Positions 23,860 to 35,851 of a DNA stretch of 64,000 bases are shown here, piece after piece. The position numbers and the translations under genes are program-made. Position 1 is the stretch's first letter. Every line of letters begins with the position of its first letter. The notes under the pieces were generated by a model that was given only the letters and a program-made list of their open reading frames with translations, made no database searches and was not told the DNA's origin. Origin of the DNA: Coriolopsis trogii (Eukaryota; Basidiomycota; Agaricomycetes; Polyporales; Polyporaceae); contig JAHYIO010000002.1 of the NCBI GenBank assembly GCA_020543525.1, positions 186,001-250,000 of the forward strand, read 5' to 3'.

Positions 23860-26800
23860 ATGTCCGGGAACAACCCTTCAGAACCATACCTCGCCAATAG
23901 CTCGTACGGCAGCAGACGACGGGAGCTGCTCAAACTCGCTAGGTCGCTCAAAGATCTCGGGTATGTAAAATCTTGTTTACCTCGTCTTTAGCGCTCACGT
24001 CTCGGCAGCGCCGACTCCCTCCTTGATGTTCCCAAGATTGTTGTGATTGGCAGTCAATCGGGTGAGTTACGATACTCAGCTCATAGATTGTATTTTGTAC
24101 TCATGCATAAATCAGCGGGCAAGAGCTCGCTAGTCGAAGCCGTCACTGGGGTTCGTGTTCCTATTGCATGGTACGCAGTAGCATTCTCATCGTGGGATTT
24201 GTAGATCAATGTGCCCCGCGACGACGGAACGTGTACGAGGTGAGCGCATTTCCTCTGCTGCCAACTGTATCCGCGGCCGCTCATGTATGATCCAGATGCC
24301 CTATGGAGTGCACGATTCTGACTACAGATGGACCGTGGTCCTGTACGATATCCTTGAGGGAAGATGCTGTTTCGAAGGCGTTCGGTCCGGAGATCACGAG
24401 CAAGGATGATGTCGAGGTGTGGATCAGGAGGGCGCAGGCTGCGGTCCTATGTCCCCATCTGCCGCACGACATCTTCAAGGACAAGACCCGGGAGGATATT
24501 CAGCGACTGACGGATCCGATCATCGACGCCAAGGTTCTACCATTCACAAGGAACAGGGTGGTCATCGATATCAAGGATCCGCATGGGGCAGACCTTGCAT
24601 TCGTCGATCTGCCAGGTGAGCTCGAAGTCCAACTTGAGGGTGTTTAGGTCGCCGCGTCGTCTAGGTCTTACCCCTCTTTTGTGGCAGGTCTCATCCAAAA
24701 CGACAAAGACGACGTCGTCAGATTAGTCAAGGAGCTCGTAGAAGAGAGCATACGCCCTCGTTCGACCATAATCCTCGTAGCCATACCCGCCAATGGTGTG
24801 TCATATCTTCTCGCGCCAAAGTCTTAGAATGCTGAACTGCTACAGATGACATGGAAAATCAGCAAGCGATGAAGCTCGCCAAAATAGCAGATCCCAAGGG
24901 CGAGCGGACGATTGGTATAGTCTTCTCTTAATTGGTAGTACCTTTCTCCTGCGAGTGAACTGAGGCGTATCCATCATCAGGTGTGGTCACCAAGCCTGAC
25001 ACGGTGGCCAAAGGGCAAAGCGGCGCGCACAAGAAGTGGCAGACAATATTCGAAGGGAAGCTCGAGAAGCACCGCCTGCACCTTGGCTACTACTGCGTGC
25101 GCCTTCCTCTCGACGACGAGCGTAATAGCGGCATCACCCCCGAGGGGCTCAAGAAGATCGCGACGCAATATTTTGCCGTTACCTCACCGTGGAAGGATCT
25201 TGAAGTCCCCGATCGCCTCGGCATCGACAACCTGGTGCATGACATCAGTCTACTCCTTATGAGACTGCTCCTCGAAGCGTATGTCTCGCATCATAGCGCT
25301 ATCCTGTACAGTGTTAGCGGTTGCTGACTGTTGACCTATAGGTTGCCCAAGCTTAGGATCGAAGCTCAGGCGCTCCTCCTGAACTGTCTTCGCGATCTCG
25401 CGCAATTACCGGAGCTTCACACGACCGATCCGACTGCGGAGGTCGTTCGACGGGTGGGAGAGTTCTCTACTCACATGCAAGACGTCGCGTACGGCCGCAG
25501 CGAGGATAAGTCATTTGTGCACCAGAGTCGAGAAGTGTACCGCAACTTCCTGTTCGACATCCGCAACACCGCGCCCGACTTCCGTCCATTCGAAGATGTC
25601 AACAAGTACATCAAGCCTTCTGAACCATCATTCCAGCAAAGCGAAGACGACTTCCTAGGCTATTCCCAACCCTTTTCTGCAAAGTTCAAGTCGAAGAAGA
25701 AGCATCGACACGTCAATCTCAACGACTCCTTCGAGGCGAGCGAGATCGCCATGCCTGCTAGCAAGCCGAAGGATCTGGAAAACGTGAGGAGCGTGATCAA
25801 AGAGTAAGTCTGTATTGACAAGTGGAATTTCCGCATATACTCATGCATCGTCATACTCCAGCGCGACCGGCTGGGAGCTTCCGCACAACATTCCCTACGA
25901 AGCCAAAGTGCGTCTGATCAAGGAGTCGGTCTCGCGCTGGCCGCCTCCGTCAAAGACGTGTTTCAGGGGTATCCGCTCTATCCTCGACCAGTCTGTCTCT
26001 CAGGGGGTGTCTGACCACTTTGGCCAGTTCCCAGCATTGGAGAGACACATCACGTATGTCTCCAAGTTTCATGCTACTCATCGAGGGACTGACGTGCTCG
26101 GCCATACAGACAACTTGTGAGCGAGTACATTGATTCCTGGTGTACGCAGGCAACGACCGCAGTCGATGCCGTCCTGCGTCGCGAACAGACTCCGTACTGG
26201 ACACAGAACGAGTATTATCTAGAGAAAGCTCGCAACAAGTGGCTCGCGCACTACAAGTCTCTCCGTAGGCGTTGTGACACATATCGTGCACCCTCAGCCA
26301 CCTCGAATGGCGGAGGAAAGGTCGCTTTGGAGTCGCCGCAGCCCATGATGCCAAGGGATTTCGATGCTCCCAAATTATTGTCGCCTTTCTTGACTCAGAC
26401 GACCTATGAACGACGTAAGCTGAAAAATCATCTTTTCGCACAAGCATATCTGGGAAGGCGCTAACACGGCCACGCAGCTCCGAGTCCCAAGGCTGACGAA
26501 TACGAGGAAGAGCTGATCGTAATGGCCGACGTCAGGAGCTACTTCCAAGTAGCATACAAGGTTAGTCTGCACTCTGCTCCTGATCATCGCCTTGTCTACA
26601 GTCCGAACACTGGCCTTATCCTGGTTTTCGTTTCCCAACGTAGCGCATTATCGACAACGTCCCGGAAGCCATCCGGCGCGACTTTGTCGAAGGATTCGCC
26701 AACGGCCTTCAGACGCATCTCCTTGGGCAGCTCAAGATCGGCACTCCGGATGCGGCGGAGCGTCTCAAAGAGCTGCTTGCCGAGGACCCGGAGATCGCGC

Positions 26801-26877
26801 AGAAGCGGACACGCATACAGGAGAGGCGCAAGCAGCTCGAGAAGATCAAGGCTCAGCTGGAGGGGTTCAAGTTGTAG
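23860..26877 (+). CDS. Dynamin-family large GTPase, 764 aa
   Basis: Thirteen exons: 23860-23960, 24009-24061, 24116-24150, 24205-24239, 24296-24615, 24688-24795, 24846-24914, 24981-25278, 25342-25803, 25862-26053, 26110-26414, 26478-26560, 26644-26877 (2295 nt in frame). The GTPase motifs are all present: P-loop GSQSAGKSS (48-56), switch I threonine in VPRDDGTCTRCP (66-77), DLPG (179-182) and TKPD (244-247). A middle domain/stalk follows, and the last about 100 residues resemble a GTPase effector domain (ELIVMADVRSYFQVAYKRII, ending in a charged coiled coil). I see no PH domain, proline-rich tail or membrane anchor, so it resembles Mx/Dnm-like soluble dynamins rather than Vps1 exactly. It is expected to act in membrane fission or remodelling. 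Several exons are tiny (35 nt). Confidence 0.9.
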
Positions 26878-27188
26878 TGTGCTTTAGGAGCTTCTGACCC
26901 GGCAGTAGCCCACCGTTCGTCTGTGAAATTCTTGCAATATGTTGTCCATCAGTTCGTTCTGTATGTGAATGTGTATCAAGTACTTGGAATCCAATCAACA
27001 TTACGTTTTGATATGCACCCTCTTTACGAGTCCGCTCCGGATACCGTGGTGCCTCGTGTTCTCTGTGGCTTTTTACTAGTTATATTGTGTGCACGGACGC
27101 CTAGTAGGAGACTAATTTGAGCGAATTGCGCACCGATACCTTCCATGTTGCGAGAGGGCAGGGCAAACGAGCGAAAAAGAACAGGTAA

Positions 27189-27272
27189 TGCCACATACCC
27201 GGGTCGAACGAGTGACCTCCCCATGAACCTGTTGGTACAAGTGGGGCGCGCATACCACTACGCCAATGCGGC
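27189..27272 (-). tRNA. tRNA-Thr (anticodon TGT) with 11-nt intron
   Basis: The reverse strand folds as a complete cloverleaf. The acceptor is GCCGCAT/ATGTGGC with discriminator A. The D-arm is GCG...CGC with GG in the loop. The anticodon stem CCCCA/TGGGG has loop CTTGTA-A, giving anticodon TGT. The T-arm is ACTCG-TTCGACC-CGGGT. An 11-nt intron (CCAACAGGTTC) sits one base 3' of the anticodon, the canonical place. Downstream, TTCTTTTT supplies an RNA polymerase III terminator. Confidence 0.88.
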
Positions 27273-27984
27273 TGTGCGTGGGTAAATACAAGCAACACTG
27301 CATCACGGCTGTGCAAAGGGGGCCTCCAGGGAACAGTCTGGCTCGAGTCTGGCCAACACTTCGCATCCATCATCAAGCCACCCACAAGACAGCCGTGGTT
27401 TCCGCAGGCAAGTGGCTACATGGGTGGACAGCATACACGTCTAATCTCATTGCCAACCCCAGGTGGCGAAATGTGACTTTACTCAGCTCTGTATCTCGGA
27501 GTCTCATCCCATACACAGGTTCAACACACTTTTGACATAGGCGGATTCTTGGACGTTCGTATCGTATGGATGCTCAAAGCGCCTCGAATGTGCAGTATCT
27601 CACGCTCTCGACACCTCTGGACCAAGTGGCAATACAAACGATCAGCTGGTCAGCAGAAGACACCTCCCGTGCCCCTTTTGCCGAGGGGTCCTGCGCCGGC
27701 CAGGTTCTTCTAGTCCTACTCCAGACGGGTCTGTGGGGGCATCTGCATTATGTGGGCCGACAGTGGGGAGTCTACACCACGCATACAAAACCCACGGGCT
27801 CTGAGAGGATGAACTCAATCGAGGTCCTCCCTGTCTCCTGACGTACCTTCTACTCGCACGGGCTCTGCATTCTCACCTTGATTAAAGCCTACCCCGCACT
27901 TCCACCAGCATCTCTTCACCTTTCGTATCCAACACCCAGCCAGCTTCTCTGTCCTCCGCAACAACCAGCCCTATTCAACCAAGC
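27273..27984. other. Intergenic, no gene recognised
   Basis: About 710 bp between the tRNA and the COX8-like gene. Only short frames without motifs. It should hold the COX8-like promoter, and a CT-rich tract precedes that start codon. Confidence 0.4.
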
Positions 27985-28375
27985 ATGTCGTCGTTTGCGC
28001 GTGTTGGCCCGGCTGCCGTCCGTGCTCTCAGGAGCTCACCCAGGGGCGTTCGGACACTGTACACTGCGAGGGAGCACGTTGCGCACACCGTGAGTTCTCG
28101 ACGACATCTCCTACCTTGATTACCCTCCTGTTCCCTCCTCTCGACATCGCCCATATCGCTTTGGCTGACACTCGCTGCAGAACTTCCCCTTCACATACGA
28201 GAACAAGCGGAAGTTCGCGGTGAAGTACGTCGGTACGCTGACGACCTTCTTCCTTGTGCCGTTTATTGCGGTTGGGTACCAGCTGTGAGTGTCGTGTGCG
28301 CTTGGTTTTTGGAACGATTCCCCGGAGCTGATGTAGGACGACTACGACAGGCGAAAGTCGGCTGGCGCGGCTTGA
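27985..28375 (+). CDS. Cytochrome c oxidase subunit COX8/COX7c-like, 77 aa
   Basis: Exons 27985-28089, 28181-28284 and 28351-28375 (234 nt in frame). Residues 1-30 form an Arg/Ser-rich presequence without acidic residues (SSFARVGPAAVRALRSSPRG), typical of mitochondrial import. The mature part starts NFPFTYENKRKFAVKYV and continues into a single membrane helix (TLTTFFLVPFIAVGYQL), ending RKSAGAA. This is the pattern of COX7c (yeast Cox8), a small inner-membrane subunit of complex IV. A TGA follows the CTG in an unspliced reading, which would shorten the protein by only seven residues. The third exon restores a typical polar tail. Confidence 0.8.
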
Positions 28376-31300
28376 GCATATGATCTTGGAGTATTGCGAA
28401 TGTACACTACGACAGCGGCCGAGGGTGTGAGGAGTGGGTCGTGCACTCGTTGCGCGTACACTAGTGGGACAAGTATTTTGCGTGGATCATCATCAACCTT
28501 GTATCATAGATTTCAGGCGCAATAACTTTCGAATCGTGGTTGTCGTGATGATGGGGATCAACAAGTTCATTGGTGCAGGCGTCGACATACCGGATGCGCT
28601 AGCGCGACGCGCCTGCCGCGATATGCAGAATGGCAACATCACGCGCGCGGCGCGCGTGCACGTTATAGCCCGCCAATTCGCTCCGAAGGTCAACGTGCTC
28701 CCGCAAAAACATTGGGCAGACGCAATATGAAACCAGTCTTCTCGCCTGTTGGAGTCTGGACGACTAGTACTGCGCTGTCTTCGATGCTACCTGTCCTGTG
28801 TTCCACGCCTCGTAAAGTTATGACTCGGAACCTCCCTAAGGCCTCTCTCGCAAAAGGTTGAGCTCAATAGAAAGATATGGCCCTCCGAATCCGAATTTAC
28901 AACCAAGCGGCCGTGGTTGTTCCCACGAGATGAACCGTCGATATCCCGAACTTTCTCCATCCTCTACACTCCTACTCTGTTCTCCCCAGCATCTCTCAGC
29001 ATTCCAATTGGCAGGTCACGCTCGCCTTCTTCTCCTGATCGCGACCTCGCGAGTGGTCCGCGCTGGCGGAGGAGGAGGGGAGTGCGACAGGCCTGCCGAC
29101 TGGTTGGGGCGACGAGCGCGAATTCAAACTTAAAGGAGACCGTTCGAGGACTCCGCCGGACGTGGGCGCAGGAGCGAGGGCTCGAAGAGTCTAGCTAGTC
29201 GTACGCGGAGCCGAGATATATGCAAGGTCCGAGCGCGGTATGTGTACATCAACGCTGCCCATCGTTCAAGATGGGAATCGCAGGAGACGGGTACTACTAC
29301 TACCACTGCGTGTCAAGCCTCCACCGTTGGCAATATCTGCTACGAGCCAGAGTCCGCCACTATCAACTATCCGACTCCGTGCGCAAAGTACATAATACTA
29401 CTAGCCCCGCTCAGGATTGCTGAGCGGGGCTACTCGACGTTCGCAGCGCGCGCCTGAGCCTGGATACCGTTCATTACACACTTCACAGTGCCCGCCGCTG
29501 CAAGCCGCCGCTCGCACAATGGCAGCTAGTGACGATGAGCTCAGTATTCAGTGACCTGAGGGCCGGGGAGTCAGCCACGCCCTACGCCAGATGCATGGGT
29601 ACGTCGCGACCCTCGGCCTTCCGCCTCCGCCTCTCTAGATCTTGACCCGGGCGCCGCATTTCCAATCCTGCCCCGGCTCCTTACAGCACAATGTGGATGA
29701 ACCGCGACGGAGGGCCGGCGCTGTTTCCGGGTATGGCGACTCGGAGCTCCTCCCCTGATCTTTGGAGACGACGAGCGCGTCTTGAGAGCCATCTTCCCCG
29801 TCCCCCGTTCCCTGTCCGGCGGGAAGAATTTAGAGAGGGACCACGAACGGGGCGAACGCACGTACGGCACCGGTGCCCATCATGCCGCGTACCGTCGCCC
29901 GTAGTGACACGCATGGCCGAGCTGATCTGCGTTCCTTCAAGTCGATCGCGAACCGATGCGGACTTGGAGCCTGCGATTGGAGATCCAGAGACACCCCCGT
30001 TGTCCGGTATGGTGCGAATGTGAGACGTGAGGAGGTACGCCGTACTGCGCACGCCCGGGCCCGCCGACGGGCCCCAACAAGCCTGCGCGCGTATGCGTAC
30101 AGATACGACGGATATCTGGATGAACCACGAAAGACGTATGTGCTGGTGAGCGGTGGCCGACGGGTCCTGGAGAGTGAAGGTCGACTGGGTCGGATGTGCG
30201 CGCTGCGCGTGCGTCTCCGAGTCCGAGTCCGAGTCTGGAACCGAGTCCGGGTCGTAGGGCTCGAGGCTCTATCTGGTCCGAGGTCGACGGCGACAGCTAT
30301 GGTGAATAGAGAAGAGGTCTTGGGTGGTCAGCATGATCCGAGAAGTCAGAACGCGCATATATGCGGTCCGTTTCACGGATATCGCCCATACGTGTCGGAC
30401 GAGCGGTACTAAGGCCCAGGTGGCCGATGCAGTCACGCAGATGGAGCGACTCTGACTTGAGGCTGAAGCTGAAGCTTGGCCCGCCAGTCACAGTAGGGCA
30501 AGGACGGACGGGAGATCTGTCTGGGTGATGGGTAGTTGAGTTCCGGTTTGTGAGTGGCTCAGTGACCGGTGTTATGCTGGCTGGCTGGTTGGTCAGTGGC
30601 TGTCCGGTGAGATCAGGATCTGAGGAAAGGGAGTGCGGATAGCGGGTTTGGACGGTACGTGGGGGCGTCTGACTCATGACATGGCTGCCCCGGCAGAGTG
30701 GCTCGGACAACGACAAGCCCGGCTCCCGAACCAGTGCGACTGAGGGCCGTCCAGAGGGAGAGGGATGAAGCTGAGGTCGGCGTGGGGTAGAGATGCGGGG
30801 GAGGTTCGTGTTGTTCGGAATCTTGACTGCGCGATGGCATACAAGGTTTGCTTTGGGGGATAACGAGGAGAATGTCACGTAGGATTTTGGGTTTGCAGCA
30901 GCGGGAGCAAGCTGAGTCGGTGAGGAGGTGGACGGAAGCGATACAGGCTGTGCGTCGCCTTGTCTTTCGCTTGAGGAGATGAGTCGTGATGCGTTATCCA
31001 CGGAGTCGTCCGAGATGCACGGTGATTGCCCAAAGCTGATCCAAAGCCCGACAACACGACGGTGATATATATTGTGTTGCTATGTAGGGGACGTGCAGAG
31101 AATTGGAAAGGAGAGGTGGCCAAGAAGTGATAAACGTAAAAGTACGTACCGGGGCGCATCACATCGAGCTGCATGTACCTCGGCAGGCTATCAACTGGCG
31201 GGTTCGTCGCCGTCCTCGCCGTGGTAAGTGGGTGGCAATTGACACGGTGGTTGGCGGTCGCCAAGAGAAGACGAACACGCTGTCAACGGGGAGGATACTT

Positions 31301-31500
31301 AGCCGGATGTGTGCTTGACAGGCGTGACCGGGTTCGGTCACTGGTGAGCGGGAGATACGCGCACAAGATTGGGCCATATAGCAGGGGAGGCTAAGGACTC
31401 CGGAGGGAGCTTAGCGAAGGGGCGTGCGTCGGGATCGGGACGGCCATCCGTGGTGGCGTCGATAGCCGACGAGTGTCGATAACCTTGCGTCGCGCGTGTC
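28376..31500. other. 3.1 kb without a convincing gene
   Basis: Holds a GC-rich alternating stretch near 28620, a perfect hairpin at 29402-29432 and a GAGTCC-type microrepeat near 30220. The longest frame is a minus-strand Ser/Pro/Thr-rich one of about 230 codons (31001-30297) that starts with GTG and extends upstream without an ATG. That frame could be a disordered terminal exon of an unseen gene, but I found no splice chain or conserved motif. Confidence 0.4.
29402..29432. repeat. Perfect 13-bp hairpin with 5-nt loop
   Basis: TAGCCCCGCTCAG, loop GATTG, then its exact reverse complement. There is no T-tract and no identified gene end beside it, so a terminator role is not supported. Confidence 0.6.
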
Positions 31501-31826
31501 GCCGTGCTGGCCAAGGTTGCGCTCGGAGCGAAGAGGGAGTGAGAGTGTCTGGTCAGCGCAGCGAAGACGACGCCGGACTCGAGACCGGGAGGCGAGGGGG
31601 GAGGAGAGACGCAGTCGCCGCCAGGCACGGAGCGGGCCGCGGCGGGCGATCTGCGCCTGCCCATCAGACGATCGCCGGCGTCTGCTCCACCCAACTCTCT
31701 CCTCGACCAACTGATATAGACGCGACTCGACTCTCCCCGCCCATGTCGCCCTCTCGCTCCCGCATGTGCCCTCTCCCCGCCTCCACGCCGCGTCGGTGAG
31801 CGTCCTCGCCTTCGCATCCCCTCCTC

Positions 31827-34692
31827 ATGTCTTCCTCTCTTCCCACCACGCCGACCCTCCCCGCCGGCGTACAAGCTACTCTTCATGACACCCTCGGCGC
31901 CGCCTTCCTCGGACATTTCGTGACGACTCTGTATGTCCCCATCCCGTCCTCTGTCCTCGCCTGACCGGACGGCCTTGCAGCCTCTATGGCATCACGACTG
32001 TGCAAGCATTTACCTACTACCGCGACCACCGCAGAGACTCGTATTTGACGCAGTTCACGGTCAGTCTCCCATTCTCCCGACATCATCCTGTCCTCACTCG
32101 TTTCTATCCCGCAGGTCCTTGTCCTTTGGTGAGGACTCGCTCTCTCGGCACACTCCCCTCACATCATCTCAAGGCACGCCTCCCACAGGATACTCGACAG
32201 TGTTCACGCAGGCCTCATCACGGCGGCCATCTATTGGTATTGTATCACCAACTTCACCAACCTACCCGCCGTACAGAAGCCAATATGGCCCATAGCCGTG
32301 CGTCTTGATCCTTCTGCCGTCACTCACGTCTCTCACGACAGCTGTAAAGGCCATGATTTTCGTCTCTGTTAGTACAGCACTCTGAAAACTGCGCATATAG
32401 TCGCATGACTCATCATGTCTTCCCTACAGAATATAAGCAACTCCATAGTCCGCGCGTACGTTCAATCTATCCGTCTCAATCACCCATACCATCATCTAAC
32501 GTCCCCGCCCGCAGAGTATTCGGATATCGTCTCTACCGACGTCAGTACTCCCCATCTTGCAAGCATAGGGCATAGCACGGGCCGGGTACGAGGGGGACCC
32601 GACCTGTTCCCGCAGCCGACCCGTACTCGTCAGTCGCGGGTACGGTACGGGTAGCTAGAAGCATGCATACTGCCATTGTCTTGGAATGGCGCCGGTATAC
32701 CCGCGGGTATCGAGGGCCATACTCATACCCAGACCCGCACAAAACCCGTACCCGCCCAACGGGTGTGGGTTTTGCTCGGGTTGGGGTACCTTTCACGAGT
32801 ATCGCGGGGGTTTAACCTATAGCTGAGGCTCAATACGCCATATAAAGCCTCAGCTCTGGTGGGTGTCATACCCGTACCCGGGCGGGTGTAGCAGACCGGT
32901 GTTTTGCCGTGTATGCAGCATACGTAGAAGGCGCAACAGTGTCCGGTCTCAAGGTATGAGAGACGTCGAGACCGAGGGTGTGTAGACCTCGTTCGGGTGT
33001 ATACCGAACCATGACGAGCCTTTGCTGCGTGAACATACAGAGGCTCTCACGGATACGCGAGTACTGGCCTATGTTCGCGGGTTACCTACTCTTTGACCCG
33101 TCCCCGCACCCATACGGGCATATACTCGTAGCGGGTTGACCCGATCCGCGCCATGCTTTGTGCAGCATGTACAGTGTATCACGAGCCGGATATGCATGCT
33201 ATACGTACCGCACACGGATACTGATGCGTTCAACAGTGAATAACCACCGATGGGAACTGCCTAGCGTGATCGTACGTCTTGTCTTATCGCACTTGCGTTG
33301 GGTCATGTATTGACCCATCTCTGTAGTTTGTCCTGTCGGTCTTCATCCTCGGTATGCACACCACTTCTCGACGAGCGACTTCCAACTCCGGCTAATCGCA
33401 TAATCGCACTTTCCTGGATGGACAATCATCAGTGGATGCATTCTGTAAGTCGTCGCATCCCCTGTATCGTCCATTTGAAACGACGCCGCTCACTCCGCTC
33501 TGTCTGGATCACTCCGCCGCCACCGACGACGTACCAGACTTTGCTGCCAAGCTGTACGTATTTCTTCCCCTTGCGCCGCTCGCACCCATCCCGGCATCAG
33601 CCTCCCCAGAAACCCACAGCGTAGACTAACCAAAGCCCCGGAAAACAGTGTGGGCCTTGGGTCCTACGCCCGCATCTCCACCATCTCCGTGCGTCGAAAA
33701 TTTCCCATGCCTCACCTCTTCACGCGATCCACGTCGCTCATATGACCCTTGCTTGCCTTGGTTGCTTCGGTGCTTGGATACAGTGGGGATTATACGCGGG
33801 CCTGAGCGTTGAGGTCGCCGTGGACGTGATCATCGCGGGCGCGCAGTGTTACCTGCTGAGGGGGTTCGAGACTGGGATTCGGAGGTGCGTGTATGCCGTA
33901 CTTGGTCCGACCTTTCTGACTTTTGGAGGTTCTGACGATGCGACAGTACGGACATGGCGATCCGGATACTGATGACGTATAGTATCAACACTGGCTTGTT
34001 GACGAGGTGCGCTCCCGTTCTGTGTCCCTTGCGGGTGGAGAACTAACGAGTGAGGGTGTGCTGCTCTAGTTTGTGCGCGGTCGGAGCGTTGGTCTCGGTG
34101 AGTGCTTGTCCAGTGCTCAGATGTGCACCATGTGTCTGACTCTGCGTTTGTGTTCGGGACCGAATAGTACGCGGTTGCGCCGAGGAAGTTCGTTTACTTT
34201 GCGTTTTATTTTGTGCTGAGCAAACGTGAGTGTTGTGTGTTTGTGTCGTCCTCCTATTGCCATGCGCCGACTGATGTCTGCCTCCACGTCTCTCGTGTGT
34301 ATGGCTGATGACGCACGAACAGTGTACGTGAACTCGCTCCTCGCGACGCTCAACGCGCACGGGTCGCTCCTCGGCCGGAGTGCGCGCCGTCGGAGGCAGG
34401 ACAAGATCGCGTTCCGCGCGCCGTCGCATGCGCACTCGCGAACTGTGGACGGGGAGAGGACGGGAGGGGGGGAGACGGAGTACGGGGAGCGGAGTCAGGG
34501 TGCAGGGATCGAGGTGCGTCTTCTCTCTCCTTTTTCTGGTTCCGTCGGCTGCTTCTGTGGTGCGGAGTGACTGAGAGTCCTGGATAGTTCACGACGGTGA
34601 TCTCGGCGGACGCGGTGTCGACGGACAGCATCGTGGAGACGACGAAGACGAAGATCGACGAGGAGGCGTTTTCGGGGGCGTACGGCGCGTGA
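31827..34692 (+). CDS. DUF6534-family multi-pass membrane protein B1, 336 aa (intact)
   Basis: Eighteen exons: 31827-31930, 31981-32059, 32115-32128, 32189-32297, 32350-32367, 32430-32455, 32515-32540, 33237-33271, 33327-33351, 33433-33444, 33538-33553, 33649-33688, 33784-33884, 33983-34006, 34070-34097, 34168-34225, 34323-34513, 34588-34692. The total is 1011 nt in frame, all GT-AG, with micro-exons of 12-18 nt. The protein reads as a complete DUF6534 member: LGAAFLGHFVTTLLYGITTV, ILDSVHAGLITAAIYWYCIT, VFGYRLYR, EVAVDVIIAGAQCYLLRG, SINTGLLTSLCAVGALVSYA and FAFYFVLSKLYVNSLLATLN. A polar tail follows. About seven membrane helices are expected; the family's function is unknown. Intron 7 (32541-33236) is enlarged by an insertion. 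Confidence 0.88.
32561..33175. mobile_element. MITE-like insertion in an intron of B1
   Basis: About 615 bp absent from the matching intron of copy B2, where the flanks CATCTTGC and GTATCA lie almost adjacent. It is rich in CCCGTACCCG-type GC repeats. The ends form imperfect inverted repeats (GCATAGCACGGGCCGGGT near the left end against AGCATGGCGCGGATCGGGT from the right). No coding capacity, so it is non-autonomous. Confidence 0.55.
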
Positions 34693-35851
34693 GGGGTGTG
34701 TGCCGCCGTTGCCAGTGGTCGTGGGCGTGGTGGCACTCTGTGCCCTCGGGGCGATTACGAGTCGCGACACTGCATGTGCAAGAACGAATGGCGCAAGTCG
34801 ATCGGAATGAATGCAGCCTTGTGCCTTGTGCTACCCGTCTAATCTCTGCTCTGCGGCCCATCGGCTCTCGCTCAGAGCCACCGCTGAAGCCAGAGCCAAT
34901 GCCCCTCCGACTGCTCTGCCTGCGCTGTTCTCCTCCCGCTGCCTCGCCGGCGGTATCTTCTTTCCCGTTGGCGCGCCCCACGACGCGAATCGCACGCATC
35001 GCCTCGGCCACCGTCCATGGAGCTCTCGGTCCGCCGACGATCGCCCGCCGTCCCCGCCGGAGCGGGTCGGGGCAATATCTTTCCGCCAGAGTGTTCCTGG
35101 TGTGGCGTTTGATAGCCTCGTGTTACGGGCTGTGGGTGGCATGGCAGGAGGGAGAGGGGGACGGGAGCAGCGGTGAGTGCGAGAGTGGACGTGGGTGCGT
35201 GGCAGGAGGACCGAGGCGCATGGCCGGTGCGAGCCATGTGTGATCTCGACTAACTGGGGCATCTGGACGGCGAATCTTCCTGATTGATGGGCTGTCTCTG
35301 TGCTTGTGGAATTTAGAATGGGTCTGTAGAATGGGTCTGTGCTTGTGGAAGGTCTGTAGAATGGGTCTGTAGAATCAGAATGGGCTTGTAGAATGGGCTA
35401 TAGCACGCATGGGCTCATTCGTCTCGAAAGTGTGCACCCTCATAGTGTGTCCTCAGAACGGCGTACTCTGCATCTCCCGACTCAGAGAGACATGGTGAGG
35501 ATACTCGCACAGAGACAGAGTGGATCCAATGGACCCTGAGATCAGGCTGCAGCGTACACCCAGGCGTCGTATCCCATGCATTATATCCAGGAGCAGCTCA
35601 GGAGGTGAGGTTCACAACGAGCGAGCGCAATCCTATGGATGGGCGCTTATTGTACCTACACGGCTGGTAGTGAGAGACATGCCCAGATGCTCGGGTATGC
35701 TCCATTGTCCGAGACCTTCTCATTTTGCTTGCTCACTTGCATATTCAAGTATTACGTCTCTAACAACATCATCCAAGATGGAAAGTTTCTTATTGAAAGC
35801 ATGCAGTTTGTGTAGTTCAAGCCCGGATAACGACAGGTAAACAAATATGAT
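34693..35851. other. Unit 1 spacer with a short direct-repeat tract
   Basis: GC-rich flank of B1 with long overlapping shadow frames on both strands. A tract at about 35305-35400 repeats variants of GTCTGTAGAATGG, followed by a stretch with no recognised gene. The matching unit 2 segment (42421-43579) is nearly identical. Unit 3 homology ends within the corresponding GC-rich part (50858). Confidence 0.45.

Noticed and set aside
30297..31001. 234-codon Ser/Pro-rich minus-strand frame
   Set aside because: It begins with GTG, has no conserved motif and joins no upstream exon in phase. Low-complexity frames of this size are common in GC-rich fungal DNA.
31338..31916. 192-aa minus-strand frame over the B1 start (also at B2 and B3)
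   Set aside because: It is Arg/Gly-rich and antisense to exon 1 and the promoter. Its persistence only reflects duplication.
32297..32352. An apparent frame break in B1 after WPIA, first read as a mutation
   Set aside because: Using the acceptor TAAAG just before GCCATGATT instead of ACAG closes the frame, and the whole 18-exon chain then sums to 337 codons.
34589..35262. Several overlapping frames of 100-180 codons on both strands after B1 (repeated after B2 and B3)
   Set aside because: All six frames are long here because of GC-rich, stop-poor sequence. None shows family motifs or consistent splicing.
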